Below the pieces are notes generated by a model. The model saw only the letters and a list, made by a program, of their open reading frames with translations. It did not search any database and was not told the origin of the DNA. DNA of 64,000 bases from CALBPI01 sp045110335 (GTDB taxonomy: Bacteria; Pseudomonadota; Gammaproteobacteria; Steroidobacterales; Woeseiaceae): assembly GCA_045110335.1 (NCBI GenBank), contig JBGCGB010000001.1:1-64000 (forward strand), in the 5' to 3' direction. This document shows, piece after piece, positions 35,448 through 43,021 of this stretch. Numbering within the stretch: the first letter of the stretch is position 1; each line of letters starts with the position of its first letter. The position numbers and the translations under genes were made by a program.

Positions 35448-36008
35448 CTACCAGTGGCCGGTCCCGGGCTCACCTTTAAACGGACCCGTAAGTTCCGGTG
35501 TGATCCAGCCACCGTAAAAGCCACCCGGTTGCGGTCGAACCTGATCATCGCCGACATAGCAGGCGTCCATTGCTGCCGGCATGAATGCGACCCAGCCTGC
35601 GATGGCGACGAACTCTTCATAAGGTCTCGGGTAACACCAGGCCGCGCCACGGGCGAGCCTTTTGCCGGTGCCAACATCGAAGTAGCTGGCGTTGCCTTTC
35701 CATTCACAAAGACTGCTTCTATCTATTGGTTGTAGCGCGCCCTCAACGATGTCGCTGCGAGGAATGTAGTAAGTCGGAGGACTGGCCGTTTCGCAGATTC
35801 TTTTGGCCCGATTCGTTTCCACGATTGTCACGCCGTCATAGATCACACGGACCGGTTTTTGGACGGGTTGTATGGAAGGGGGACGAGGGAAATCCCAAAC
35901 GGACTCCTGATCCGGTCCGGGCTCGACAATGTCGTTCGGTTGTTTCGCGGTGTCCCAATGCTGGCGTGCTTTAACAATCCATTCGGGCGGTAGGTGCTTA
36001 CCAGTCAT
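35448..36008 (-). CDS. DUF427-family protein
   Basis: 186 residues. The DUF427 domain is clear in the centre: VRVIYDGVTIVETNRAKRIC, PPTYYIPRSDI, SSLCEWKGNASYFDV, YEEFVAIAGWVAFMP. The N-terminus has HLPPEWIVKARQHWDTAK. The start at 36008 overlaps the decarboxylase stop as ATGA; a longer start at 36038 would run deeper into that gene. The function of DUF427 is not established. Translational coupling to the PLP enzyme suggests a joint role. Confidence 0.9.
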   Translation of the reverse strand: MTGKHLPPEWIVKARQHWDTAKQPNDIVEPGPDQESVWDFPRPPSIQPVQKPVRVIYDGVTIVETNRAKRICETASPPTYYIPRSDIVEGALQPIDRSSLCEWKGNASYFDVGTGKRLARGAAWCYPRPYEEFVAIAGWVAFMPAAMDACYVGDDQVRPQPGGFYGGWITPELTGPFKGEPGTGHW

Positions 36009-37216
36009 GATGTTAAGGCCTCCAAAATGTGCTGACATAGTGCGTCGACATTGGCATTGGGATTAGCGGCGACATTGCGGATCCAACGTTGTTTCTTGAT
36101 CGTCGTTGTTGAGCAACTGCCATCGGGTAACGCTCCTAAAAGTGTTTCAGTTGTGTCGTTGTCGATACCACGCCAAACGACAACGCCGGTTTCGGGCTGA
36201 GCAAACAATTGAAGTTCTGGTCGCCCGTTTATGAATCCCGCAAGTTTTTCTGACAGTTGCATGCAGTGATCGATTCTTGCGACCAGCCCGTCCCGACCCC
36301 ACGCCATCAACGTGGCCATGAGTGGTGCGGCAAGATCACCTTTGGAGCCCAATACACCGATATTGGGGCTGGCAAGATAAGCACCATCGAAGCTGATCGG
36401 GGCATGTGCGGTTGCGACATCCTTGAAAAAGACGAGCGCAGACGTCTTCGGTTGGAATAGCCACTTGTGCGCCGATACCGCCACTGAATCGGCATCGTTT
36501 AAACCATTGAGCCGATCGGCGTAGGTAGGGCTTAATGCCAGCGGCCCTGCCCATGCCGCATCGATGTGACGCCAACCCGCTTGTTGTGTTCGTAGCGGAT
36601 CGACGCTGCCTGTGGACGTGCTGCCGGCTGTTAACACGAGGCACGCATCGCTAAGGTCACGTGGTAGTTTTTCCGGATCCATTCTGCCCTGCTCATCAGT
36701 GTCGACCGATTGGAAGTCGAGTCCTAACAGGTGGGCTGATTTCCGTATCGACAGATGTGCCGCAGCACTCGCGACGACCTTGCGTACGCCAGCGGATTCC
36801 CTGGCAGCCCAGATAGCGGTTAGATTGGCGAGCGTCGCGCCCGTGGTCATATGACCACCGTTCATTCCGAAGAACGGTGCAAGCCATGCAACGGTTTGCT
36901 GCTCCAACGGTATTGCGCCAGGCGCCGTGACCGGATGTAGCAGGTTTTGATTGAGTGCAGCGGTCCATTGACTGATTGCCCAGCTAATCCATGGTGTTGG
37001 TGGATCCATGTGAGCAAAGCTGTCGGTGTGGTTTAGTCGAGCTGCTGTGCCAAGTATGTTTGGCGCCATTGTCTCTAGCGTGGCTGGTTCGCCGATGCCT
37101 TTTGCCGGCAGCGCCGTCGGCAATGCGGTCGCAGTCTCTTCGCTCTGGTTCTCCAGCAACAATTTGAGTGCGAGCGATAGTCCGGCTTCGTTCGCATCGA
37201 ATGCTAAGTCCGACAT
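36005..37216 (-). CDS. PLP-dependent group II decarboxylase-like enzyme
   Basis: 403 residues from the ATG at 37216. The PLP lysine is in SVAVSAHKWLFQPKTSALVF; the upstream string HIDAAWAGPLALSPTYADRL carries the Asp that pairs with the pyridine nitrogen, and GHMTTGATLANLTAIWAARE binds the phosphate. This matches the aromatic-amino-acid/glutamate/diaminobutyrate decarboxylase class. It is shorter than most members (about 470-500), chiefly at the C-terminus. The substrate amino acid cannot be told. It is coupled to the DUF427 gene downstream. Confidence 0.88.
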   Translation of the reverse strand: MSDLAFDANEAGLSLALKLLLENQSEETATALPTALPAKGIGEPATLETMAPNILGTAARLNHTDSFAHMDPPTPWISWAISQWTAALNQNLLHPVTAPGAIPLEQQTVAWLAPFFGMNGGHMTTGATLANLTAIWAARESAGVRKVVASAAAHLSIRKSAHLLGLDFQSVDTDEQGRMDPEKLPRDLSDACLVLTAGSTSTGSVDPLRTQQAGWRHIDAAWAGPLALSPTYADRLNGLNDADSVAVSAHKWLFQPKTSALVFFKDVATAHAPISFDGAYLASPNIGVLGSKGDLAAPLMATLMAWGRDGLVARIDHCMQLSEKLAGFINGRPELQLFAQPETGVVVWRGIDNDTTETLLGALPDGSCSTTTIKKQRWIRNVAANPNANVDALCQHILEALTS

Positions 37217-37344
37217 AGTCAGTATCTCAATGGGTCGTATGTTCGGTATTCTGTATAACACAGCTCGGTATCGACGCGTGCCATCTGATGAAGTTGGTGA
37301 CTTGGTTCTCAGATAGCGGTGCGCGGTTGCGTTATGATTTTCAG

Positions 37345-38076
37345 ATGGCTATCAATACAAAAGTGATGATCGCTGCAAGCGTTTTGCTCGCTGTTTCATT
37401 CTGGAACCGGAATGACTTTCCTGCAGATATTCCGTTGTTGCCCTCAGTGCATAACGAGCCGATGCAAAAGCGGTTGTCCGGTAAACAGCCGTTTACCGTC
37501 GATTGGAAAGATCAGGATTACTTGATTGAACCCGAGTACGACTACGAGTTGACCGGTTTGATTGTATCTTTCCGCCATCAGGATGGCAGTAGTCGTATGC
37601 ATCGGCTATCAAACGACAAGCTGAACATGCTCGACCTTTGTGTCGTTTGGGGCGACTCCGCGAACAACCCCTTCCTCAACAAGATCAAGTTCTGGAATGG
37701 CGTGTTCACCTGTAATTTCCAGACTCGCGATCAAGCGGCATGGGATGCTTTCGATATCTATCAAATTTCCAATAACCATTTGATTTCGGCAACCGAAGAG
37801 ATTCGGGATTCGGTTCAGTCTATTCGTATTGGTGATCAAATCCGCGTGCGTGGTCAACTCGCGAGTTATACCAGCCCCGGTGGTTCGAAACGGGGTACCA
37901 GCACCACACGCGAAGATACCGGCAATGGCGCTTGCGAAACCATTTATGTAACCGAGTTCGATGTCCTGCAGCGTGGCGTTAGCATGTGGCGCTATGTGAT
38001 GTATCTCGCGATGGCATTACTGCTTGCGACGTTACTCGTGCACTTCTTGTCACCGCATCGTGCGCGGCGCAACTAG
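37345..38076 (+). CDS. Membrane protein of unknown function, two anchors
   Basis: 243 residues. One helix near the N-terminus (about 4-20, KVMIAASVLLAVSFW) and one near the C-terminus (about 213-232), with an extracytoplasmic domain of about 190 residues between. That domain includes PFTVDWKDQDYLIEPEYDYE, ICVVWGDSANNPFLN-like strands (LDLCVVWGDSANNPFL), IRIGDQIRVRGQLASYTSPG and a conserved-looking CETIYVTEFDVLQ. GDQIRVRGQL suggests an OB-like barrel. No family recognised. The start at 37345 avoids a non-hydrophobic extension to 37288. Confidence 0.75.
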   Translation: MAINTKVMIAASVLLAVSFWNRNDFPADIPLLPSVHNEPMQKRLSGKQPFTVDWKDQDYLIEPEYDYELTGLIVSFRHQDGSSRMHRLSNDKLNMLDLCVVWGDSANNPFLNKIKFWNGVFTCNFQTRDQAAWDAFDIYQISNNHLISATEEIRDSVQSIRIGDQIRVRGQLASYTSPGGSKRGTSTTREDTGNGACETIYVTEFDVLQRGVSMWRYVMYLAMALLLATLLVHFLSPHRARRN

Positions 38077-38080
38077 GCGT

Positions 38081-39409
38081 TTAGTCCAGTTGTTTGCCTT
38101 CCGTTTCCGGCAGAAAGAGTCCGGCAACAAAAGTCACGGCCAGGAAGCTCGTAATAAACGATACCGTTTGCAAGAAGCTCGAGGTCGCCAAAATTGAGCC
38201 AATGGCGATAGGCGCAATAGAGTTCGCCACGCGTTGTGCGGTCACACCCCATGCCATCCCGGCGCCGCGGTTTCTTGTGTTGTAAATTTCTGCGAGCCAG
38301 GTGTTCCAAACACCCCATGCGCCGAGGCTGAAGAACGACAGTGTGAAGTTCCAGAAGTAAAGTTGCTGGATACTCTCGGCATTCGCAAAACCAAAACCGG
38401 CAATTGCCGAAACGAAAACATAAGCCAACATGACTTTCTTGCGCCCCAACCGGGCTGTCAGAAAGCTCGCTGAAATATAACCCGGGAACATGAAGAGCGC
38501 TGAAATCGCAAGAAAGCCCAGGCCCTGTGGTGCGGAAAGTCCGCGATCAGCCAACAAGGTCGGCATCCATGACGCCAGGCCCCAATAGCCCCATGAAAAG
38601 CAAAAATTGATGATGCTTTGAATGATCGTGATTCTAAGTGCATTGCCTTTGAATATATCGAGGAATTGAATGCGTTTTTCCTGATCACTGCGAAGCGCTG
38701 GTGTACGCGGATTCAGTTGATTCTCCGACAATCGCCTGATGGCTTCATCGGCTTCCGAGGAGCGATCTTTTTCAGCAAGCCAATACGGAGACTCCGGTAG
38801 TACTTTCCAGATGACTAGTGCCCATAAGGACGTGATCGAGCCGAAGCCGATGACATAGCGCCAGCCGAAGTCACCGAGCAAGACGGTAACGCCAATCGCA
38901 AGCAGTACACCAACGGGCCAGCCCGCCGACAAATAAACGGTGGCTTTGCCTCTTGCTGATACTGGTATCAGCTCTTCAAAATACGGGAACGTAATGACAA
39001 GCGCGCCAACGAGGAAAAACCCGCAAATAAAACGCGTTTGCCACAGTGCGTTGAAGTCGGGTGCGAGTGCACTCAGCAACGGGAACAAGCCATACAGACC
39101 GATGCTCGCGATCAGGCACTTCTTACGCCCGTACATGCCCATGAGTTTGCCCCAGAATAATGCGCCAGGAATCATCCCGAGGAACATCGCGCCGATGAGT
39201 GATCCGATTTGTTGAGGGGTTAAATCGAAGTCTGCGCCAATCGCACCACTGGAGAAAATGATAATCATCATTTCCCATGACTCGATAACAAAAGTGACGA
39301 ACAAGGCAAGGCCGGCGAGCCAATGGGTCCGCGTTATCGGCATATCGATAAACCATTCGCCAACCGGTTTTATGGCAGGGTTTTGCGTGGAATCGATGTC
39401 TTGCTGCAT
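38081..39409 (-). CDS. MFS transporter (sugar/aromatic-acid type)
   Basis: 442 residues with 12 predicted helices in the major-facilitator layout. The loop after helix 2 reads GKLMGMYGRKK, and PVSARGKATVYLSAGWPVGV follows helix 4, both family signatures. A central cytoplasmic loop (about 190-240) is charged. It belongs to the sugar/organic-acid branch; the substrate is unknown. It is the distal gene of the arm XRE-cupin, cyclophilin, MFS, which faces the TonB receptor and hydantoinase genes, so it is the likely inner-membrane importer for that pathway. Confidence 0.92.
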   Translation of the reverse strand: MQQDIDSTQNPAIKPVGEWFIDMPITRTHWLAGLALFVTFVIESWEMMIIIFSSGAIGADFDLTPQQIGSLIGAMFLGMIPGALFWGKLMGMYGRKKCLIASIGLYGLFPLLSALAPDFNALWQTRFICGFFLVGALVITFPYFEELIPVSARGKATVYLSAGWPVGVLLAIGVTVLLGDFGWRYVIGFGSITSLWALVIWKVLPESPYWLAEKDRSSEADEAIRRLSENQLNPRTPALRSDQEKRIQFLDIFKGNALRITIIQSIINFCFSWGYWGLASWMPTLLADRGLSAPQGLGFLAISALFMFPGYISASFLTARLGRKKVMLAYVFVSAIAGFGFANAESIQQLYFWNFTLSFFSLGAWGVWNTWLAEIYNTRNRGAGMAWGVTAQRVANSIAPIAIGSILATSSFLQTVSFITSFLAVTFVAGLFLPETEGKQLD

Positions 39410-39443
39410 ATTCGGATACCTTGGTTTAGTCAGTAGCGGCCAG

Positions 39444-39956
39444 TCAACGCGCTTCTACAGTGCTGACGTCAATCGGTCGATCGAGCAGTTCTCCGGGACC
39501 AGCTTTCGCATAGAGTTTTCTAAGCGTGGAGAAGCCGGCAGAGATTTTGCCGAACGCAGCGAAGCCAAGGCCATCGGGTTGGCGGCTGCCGCCAAAGTCC
39601 AATTCGGGTTCGTTGTCCATACAAACGAAAAAGCTGGCATAGAGTTCGCCGGGCGCGAAACGCGCTGCCGACACGGTCCATTGATGATGGCTCAAGCCCG
39701 ATAGGTCGGTTGATTCGTGTTTGATGTGTGACCGCGGTTCGTCGAATCCCTTGCCAGTCCCTAGTTGCACGACATGGATCGGTTGTTCGATTTGTTGATC
39801 GCCCTTGTCGTCGGCAACGACACGAAAAATGCCGCCGGTATCTAATTCGCCGCGTTCTGCCAAACTGACAAAGTAGTCGCAGGTTTCCGGGGCATTTAAG
39901 CTGTGCAGCGATACCGTGAATTCACCTAGCGCCGTTGACACTAATAACGAGTGCAT
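39444..39956 (-). CDS. Cyclophilin-type peptidyl-prolyl isomerase-like protein
   Basis: 170 residues from the ATG at 39956; a TTG at 39980 overlaps the upstream regulator gene and is less likely. The N-terminal LVSTALGEFTVSLHSLNAPE with TCDYFVSLAERG is the cyclophilin start, and FFVCMDNEPELDF corresponds to the active-site strand (FFI..), with GLGFAAFGKI following. The fold is clear, but the usual FHRxxxxFxxQGGD stretch is divergent (IFRVVADDKG ... HVVQLGTG), as in the PpiA-like proteins seen in catabolic clusters. No signal peptide. It lies between the regulator and the MFS gene. Confidence 0.85.
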   Translation of the reverse strand: MHSLLVSTALGEFTVSLHSLNAPETCDYFVSLAERGELDTGGIFRVVADDKGDQQIEQPIHVVQLGTGKGFDEPRSHIKHESTDLSGLSHHQWTVSAARFAPGELYASFFVCMDNEPELDFGGSRQPDGLGFAAFGKISAGFSTLRKLYAKAGPGELLDRPIDVSTVEAR

Positions 39957-39972
39957 CCGGCGATGCTCGGAT

Positions 39973-40578
39973 TCAGTCAAGATCTGGCTGCGAATCTAGG
40001 CTGGGAGGAAATAGAACCGGCGTTCCTACCCAAAGCAGAGTCGCTTGCTGGCCGCTGCGATTGACGACCGAATGAGAAATCTGCGTGTTGTGGTGCGCGC
40101 TATCGCCTTTCTTTAACAAGAATTTCTTGTCGCCGATAGACTGTTCGACTTCACCTTCGAGTACATAGAAGAAATCTTCCCCTTCATCTCGATGGGCAAC
40201 CGGTAATTCAACACCTGGCGGCATTTCCATGATCAACGCATTCATTTGTTGATTGCGTATTTCGGCATCAAGCCGTTTGTAGACAACCGGTGAGTCGATG
40301 TTGATATACCGTGGATCGTCAGCACGACGAACGAGGCTTTTCGGCGTAGGCGGAGAAATAAAATAATTGATGTCGGTGTCGAGCGCTTTTGAAAGATTGA
40401 TCAATGACACGATAGATGGCGTTGCTTTTCCGCGCTCCGCTTGCGAGATAAAAGCAGCGGATAGACTGGCGCGGTCGGCAAGCTCCTGAAGCGTCAGTCC
40501 CAGTTCGTTTCGCCGCGCTTTCAGCAGCACACCGATTGAGCGTTGGATAGGGCTGAACATTTTTTCCGGCTTGGCCAT
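39973..40578 (-). CDS. XRE-family regulator with C-terminal cupin
   Basis: 201 residues. Helix-turn-helix at about 15-70 (ARRNELGLTLQELADRASLS, AAFISQAERGKATPSIVSLI) and a cupin sensing barrel at about 110-190 (MPPGVELPVAHRDEGEDFFY, VLEGEVEQSIGDKKFLLKKG, DSAHHNTQISHSVVN). This is the SutR/PuuR-like class, in which a small molecule bound by the cupin changes DNA binding. It faces the TonB receptor over a 195-base gap with a symmetric promoter, and likely controls both arms of the cluster. Confidence 0.93.
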   Translation of the reverse strand: MAKPEKMFSPIQRSIGVLLKARRNELGLTLQELADRASLSAAFISQAERGKATPSIVSLINLSKALDTDINYFISPPTPKSLVRRADDPRYINIDSPVVYKRLDAEIRNQQMNALIMEMPPGVELPVAHRDEGEDFFYVLEGEVEQSIGDKKFLLKKGDSAHHNTQISHSVVNRSGQQATLLWVGTPVLFPPSLDSQPDLD

Positions 40579-40611
40579 TCTTACCGCCCGTACGATCGTG
40601 AGTCAGACTGT

Positions 40612-40639
40612 ATTTTAGACGTCATTGGGGCTTTGTCAA
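40612..40639 (-). promoter_or_regulatory. Sigma-70 promoter of the XRE-cupin regulator
   Basis: On the minus strand TTGACA (40639 to 40634), 16 bases, TAAAAT (40617 to 40612): six of six and five of six consensus bases. It is about 35 bases before the regulator's ATG. Confidence 0.75.
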
Positions 40640-40651
40640 AAAATCTTTGAC
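40635..40651. promoter_or_regulatory. Inverted repeat shared by the divergent -35 boxes
   Basis: GTCAAA-AAATC-TTTGAC, perfect six-base arms. The left arm is the -35 of the regulator's promoter on the minus strand; the right arm starts TTGACT, a plausible -35 for the TonB-receptor operon (-10 candidate TAGGCT at 40669-40674). An XRE repressor sitting here would block both. The symmetry might also be a by-product of two facing -35 hexamers. Confidence 0.55.
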
Positions 40652-40773
40652 TTAGTTAAAAATTTAAGTAGGCTAAAGAGCGTGCAGTATTTGTTAATAC
40701 TTGCGGCCAATTGCTGAGCATCGGTTCGGCAAAGTTTGGGCAATGCCGCCACTGACATAGGGGAACCTCACAC

Positions 40774-42993
40774 ATGCGTAACTCACCATCCGGTCTTATT
40801 CCGGTTTTCGTCGGCGCTTTTGCGCTCTCATTGACGAGCCCGACTAAGGCTCAGCAGGCTGAAGACGGTGCTGATGCTGTCCTCGACGTGATCACGGTAA
40901 CGGCTAGGCGCCGCGATGAGACGGCACTTGAAGTGCCACTCGCCGTCACAGCATTTAATGCCCAGATGATTCAGGATGCCGGCATTCAACGCGTTGAAGA
41001 CTTTGTGCAATTGACGCCCAACGTCACGCTCGCCACTTCGCAGGGAATTGGCACGAGCTTTTTGAGTATTCGTGGCATTACGCAAGTCAGAAACGGTGAA
41101 TCGCCAGTGGCCACCATTGTTGACGGCGTACTGCAATTTAGCGCGACACAATTTCGCCGCGAATTGTTTGATGTAGACAGTATTGAAGTCGTGAAGGGGC
41201 CGCAGGGCGCGCTTTATGGCCGCAATGCCACTGGCGGCGCCATCATTATTAATACACGCCGCCCGACCAATGAGCCGCAGCACTACGCTCAGATCGGGTT
41301 CGGTGCCGGTAACGAATATTCACTACAAGCTTCCGTCAGTGGTGCGCTGGTTGATGATCGTGTGTTCGGTATGGTGTCCGCGAACATCGTCGACCGAGAA
41401 GGGTATCTAGACAACATCACCAGAAATGAAAAAGCCGATCGGTTTGAAGATCGGACCGTGCGCGGTCGTTTCATTTTCGAGCCTTCCGATGTTTTCTCGG
41501 CGGACGTCAAGATCGCCGCATCCCAGCATCGCGGCCGTGGCATTGGTTTTCAGTTCCAGGGTGTAGACATCGCTGATGATGGCATTACGGCGAGCGGTTT
41601 TGGCACCGATACCGGCCCGATTGACGCGAATAATGTATTGCCGGTTCGTGATAACAATATCGATTACGGCGAGCGTGATCTGACTGATTTCTCGTTGAAG
41701 CTCGATTTCGAAACGGCGTTAGGCCAGTTGGTCAGCACCACATCGTTCACCAGTATTGAAGAATGGGGTGATTCCGATCAGTTCCCCTACACCAATGCAC
41801 AGAGCTCGCCAGCGGTGTTTGGATTCGATGGCACGCAGACCGGTTTCTTCGATCTGGAAGCGTTTTCACAAGAAATACGTTTATCTTCTGATGGCGACCA
41901 GCGTGTGCGCTGGGAAGTCGGCGCTTATTACCTTGACTGGGACCGCTTTGTCTCATTGTCGACTGGCGTAGACACGGGCCAAGGCATTATTCGTCTTGAA
42001 CGTAGCCCGACGAATGATCTTCGTAACCCAACGACATCGTTCTTGGCTGATGACAATACCAACACGTCATGGGCGGTGTTCGGTAGTGTCGATATGTCGC
42101 TTAACGACCAATTCGATCTGACGGTCGCATTGCGCTATGACGAAGAAGAGCGCGAACAGATGGTGTCATTGGAACAGTTCCCCGCGGGGCTGCCTGGTGC
42201 TAACAACAAAGAGACGTTCGACAAGTTGCAGCCAAAAGTGACCTTGCGTTATCAGCCTAGCGATCAGCACAATTTTTACGCGACCTGGGGTGAAGGTTTC
42301 CGCAGCGGGCAATTTAACCAGAACGGAATTTCCGCGGTCGCACTAGGCGCAGGATTGCCGGGTGTGACCGATGTCGCCGCTCAGGAAGAGTCTGCTTCTG
42401 CAGAGATTGGTTATAAAGGCCAATTCATGAATGATCGATTGCGAATGAATGCGGCAGTATTTTCGACAGAAGTCGAAGGCCAGCAATTCTTCTCCTTTAT
42501 CGGTGCGATCAGTGCACAAATCCTGACCAACATCGATGAGGTATCGCTGAGCGGTGGTGAAATTGATGTGGTCTACCGCGCGACTGATGCGTTGGACTTA
42601 TACGCGGCATATGGCGTCACATCGTCCGAGATTGACGCCTACACCGTTGATCCCACCGTGGTTGGCAATGAAGCCCCTTACATCGCGGAAAGCACCTTAA
42701 ATGTAGGCTTTCAGTACGAAGCGGGTATGAATGCTGACATGGACTTTTTCGTCCGTGCTGACTACGAGCGTCGCGGAGAGCAATTTTGGGATGTTCAGAA
42801 CTCAACCTCGCGCGATGCGCTGGGCTTTATCAACGCACGAATCGGCTTGCGTGATGCCGAGGGTGACTGGGAGCTAATCGCTTCGGGCTACAACCTTGGC
42901 GATGAGCTCTACAACTCGGAATGGGTAGCGGGTGGTTTCTCAGCGCGCGCTCCCGGTCGAATCTGGAACGTAAGATACCGTCGTAATTTCTAA
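40774..42993 (+). CDS. TonB-dependent receptor (hydantoinase cluster)
   Basis: 739 residues. Signal peptide (about 1-26, ending TKAQ), a TonB box DVITVTARRRDE near 37-48, the plug domain (about 50-160, with VEVVKGPQGALYGRNATGGA, given as IEVVKGPQGALYGRNATGGA) and a 22-strand barrel ending in the aromatic VRYRRNF. GGGGAA precedes the ATG. It imports a ligand too large or too scarce for porins, using TonB energy. As the first gene of a six-gene transcript with hydantoinase A and B, its ligand is probably the source of a hydantoin- or oxoproline-like compound. This is inference from context. Confidence 0.93.
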   Translation: MRNSPSGLIPVFVGAFALSLTSPTKAQQAEDGADAVLDVITVTARRRDETALEVPLAVTAFNAQMIQDAGIQRVEDFVQLTPNVTLATSQGIGTSFLSIRGITQVRNGESPVATIVDGVLQFSATQFRRELFDVDSIEVVKGPQGALYGRNATGGAIIINTRRPTNEPQHYAQIGFGAGNEYSLQASVSGALVDDRVFGMVSANIVDREGYLDNITRNEKADRFEDRTVRGRFIFEPSDVFSADVKIAASQHRGRGIGFQFQGVDIADDGITASGFGTDTGPIDANNVLPVRDNNIDYGERDLTDFSLKLDFETALGQLVSTTSFTSIEEWGDSDQFPYTNAQSSPAVFGFDGTQTGFFDLEAFSQEIRLSSDGDQRVRWEVGAYYLDWDRFVSLSTGVDTGQGIIRLERSPTNDLRNPTTSFLADDNTNTSWAVFGSVDMSLNDQFDLTVALRYDEEEREQMVSLEQFPAGLPGANNKETFDKLQPKVTLRYQPSDQHNFYATWGEGFRSGQFNQNGISAVALGAGLPGVTDVAAQEESASAEIGYKGQFMNDRLRMNAAVFSTEVEGQQFFSFIGAISAQILTNIDEVSLSGGEIDVVYRATDALDLYAAYGVTSSEIDAYTVDPTVVGNEAPYIAESTLNVGFQYEAGMNADMDFFVRADYERRGEQFWDVQNSTSRDALGFINARIGLRDAEGDWELIASGYNLGDELYNSEWVAGGFSARAPGRIWNVRYRRNF

Positions 42994-43021
42994 TCTATTC
43001 GACTGACCGAGCAATTATTCA

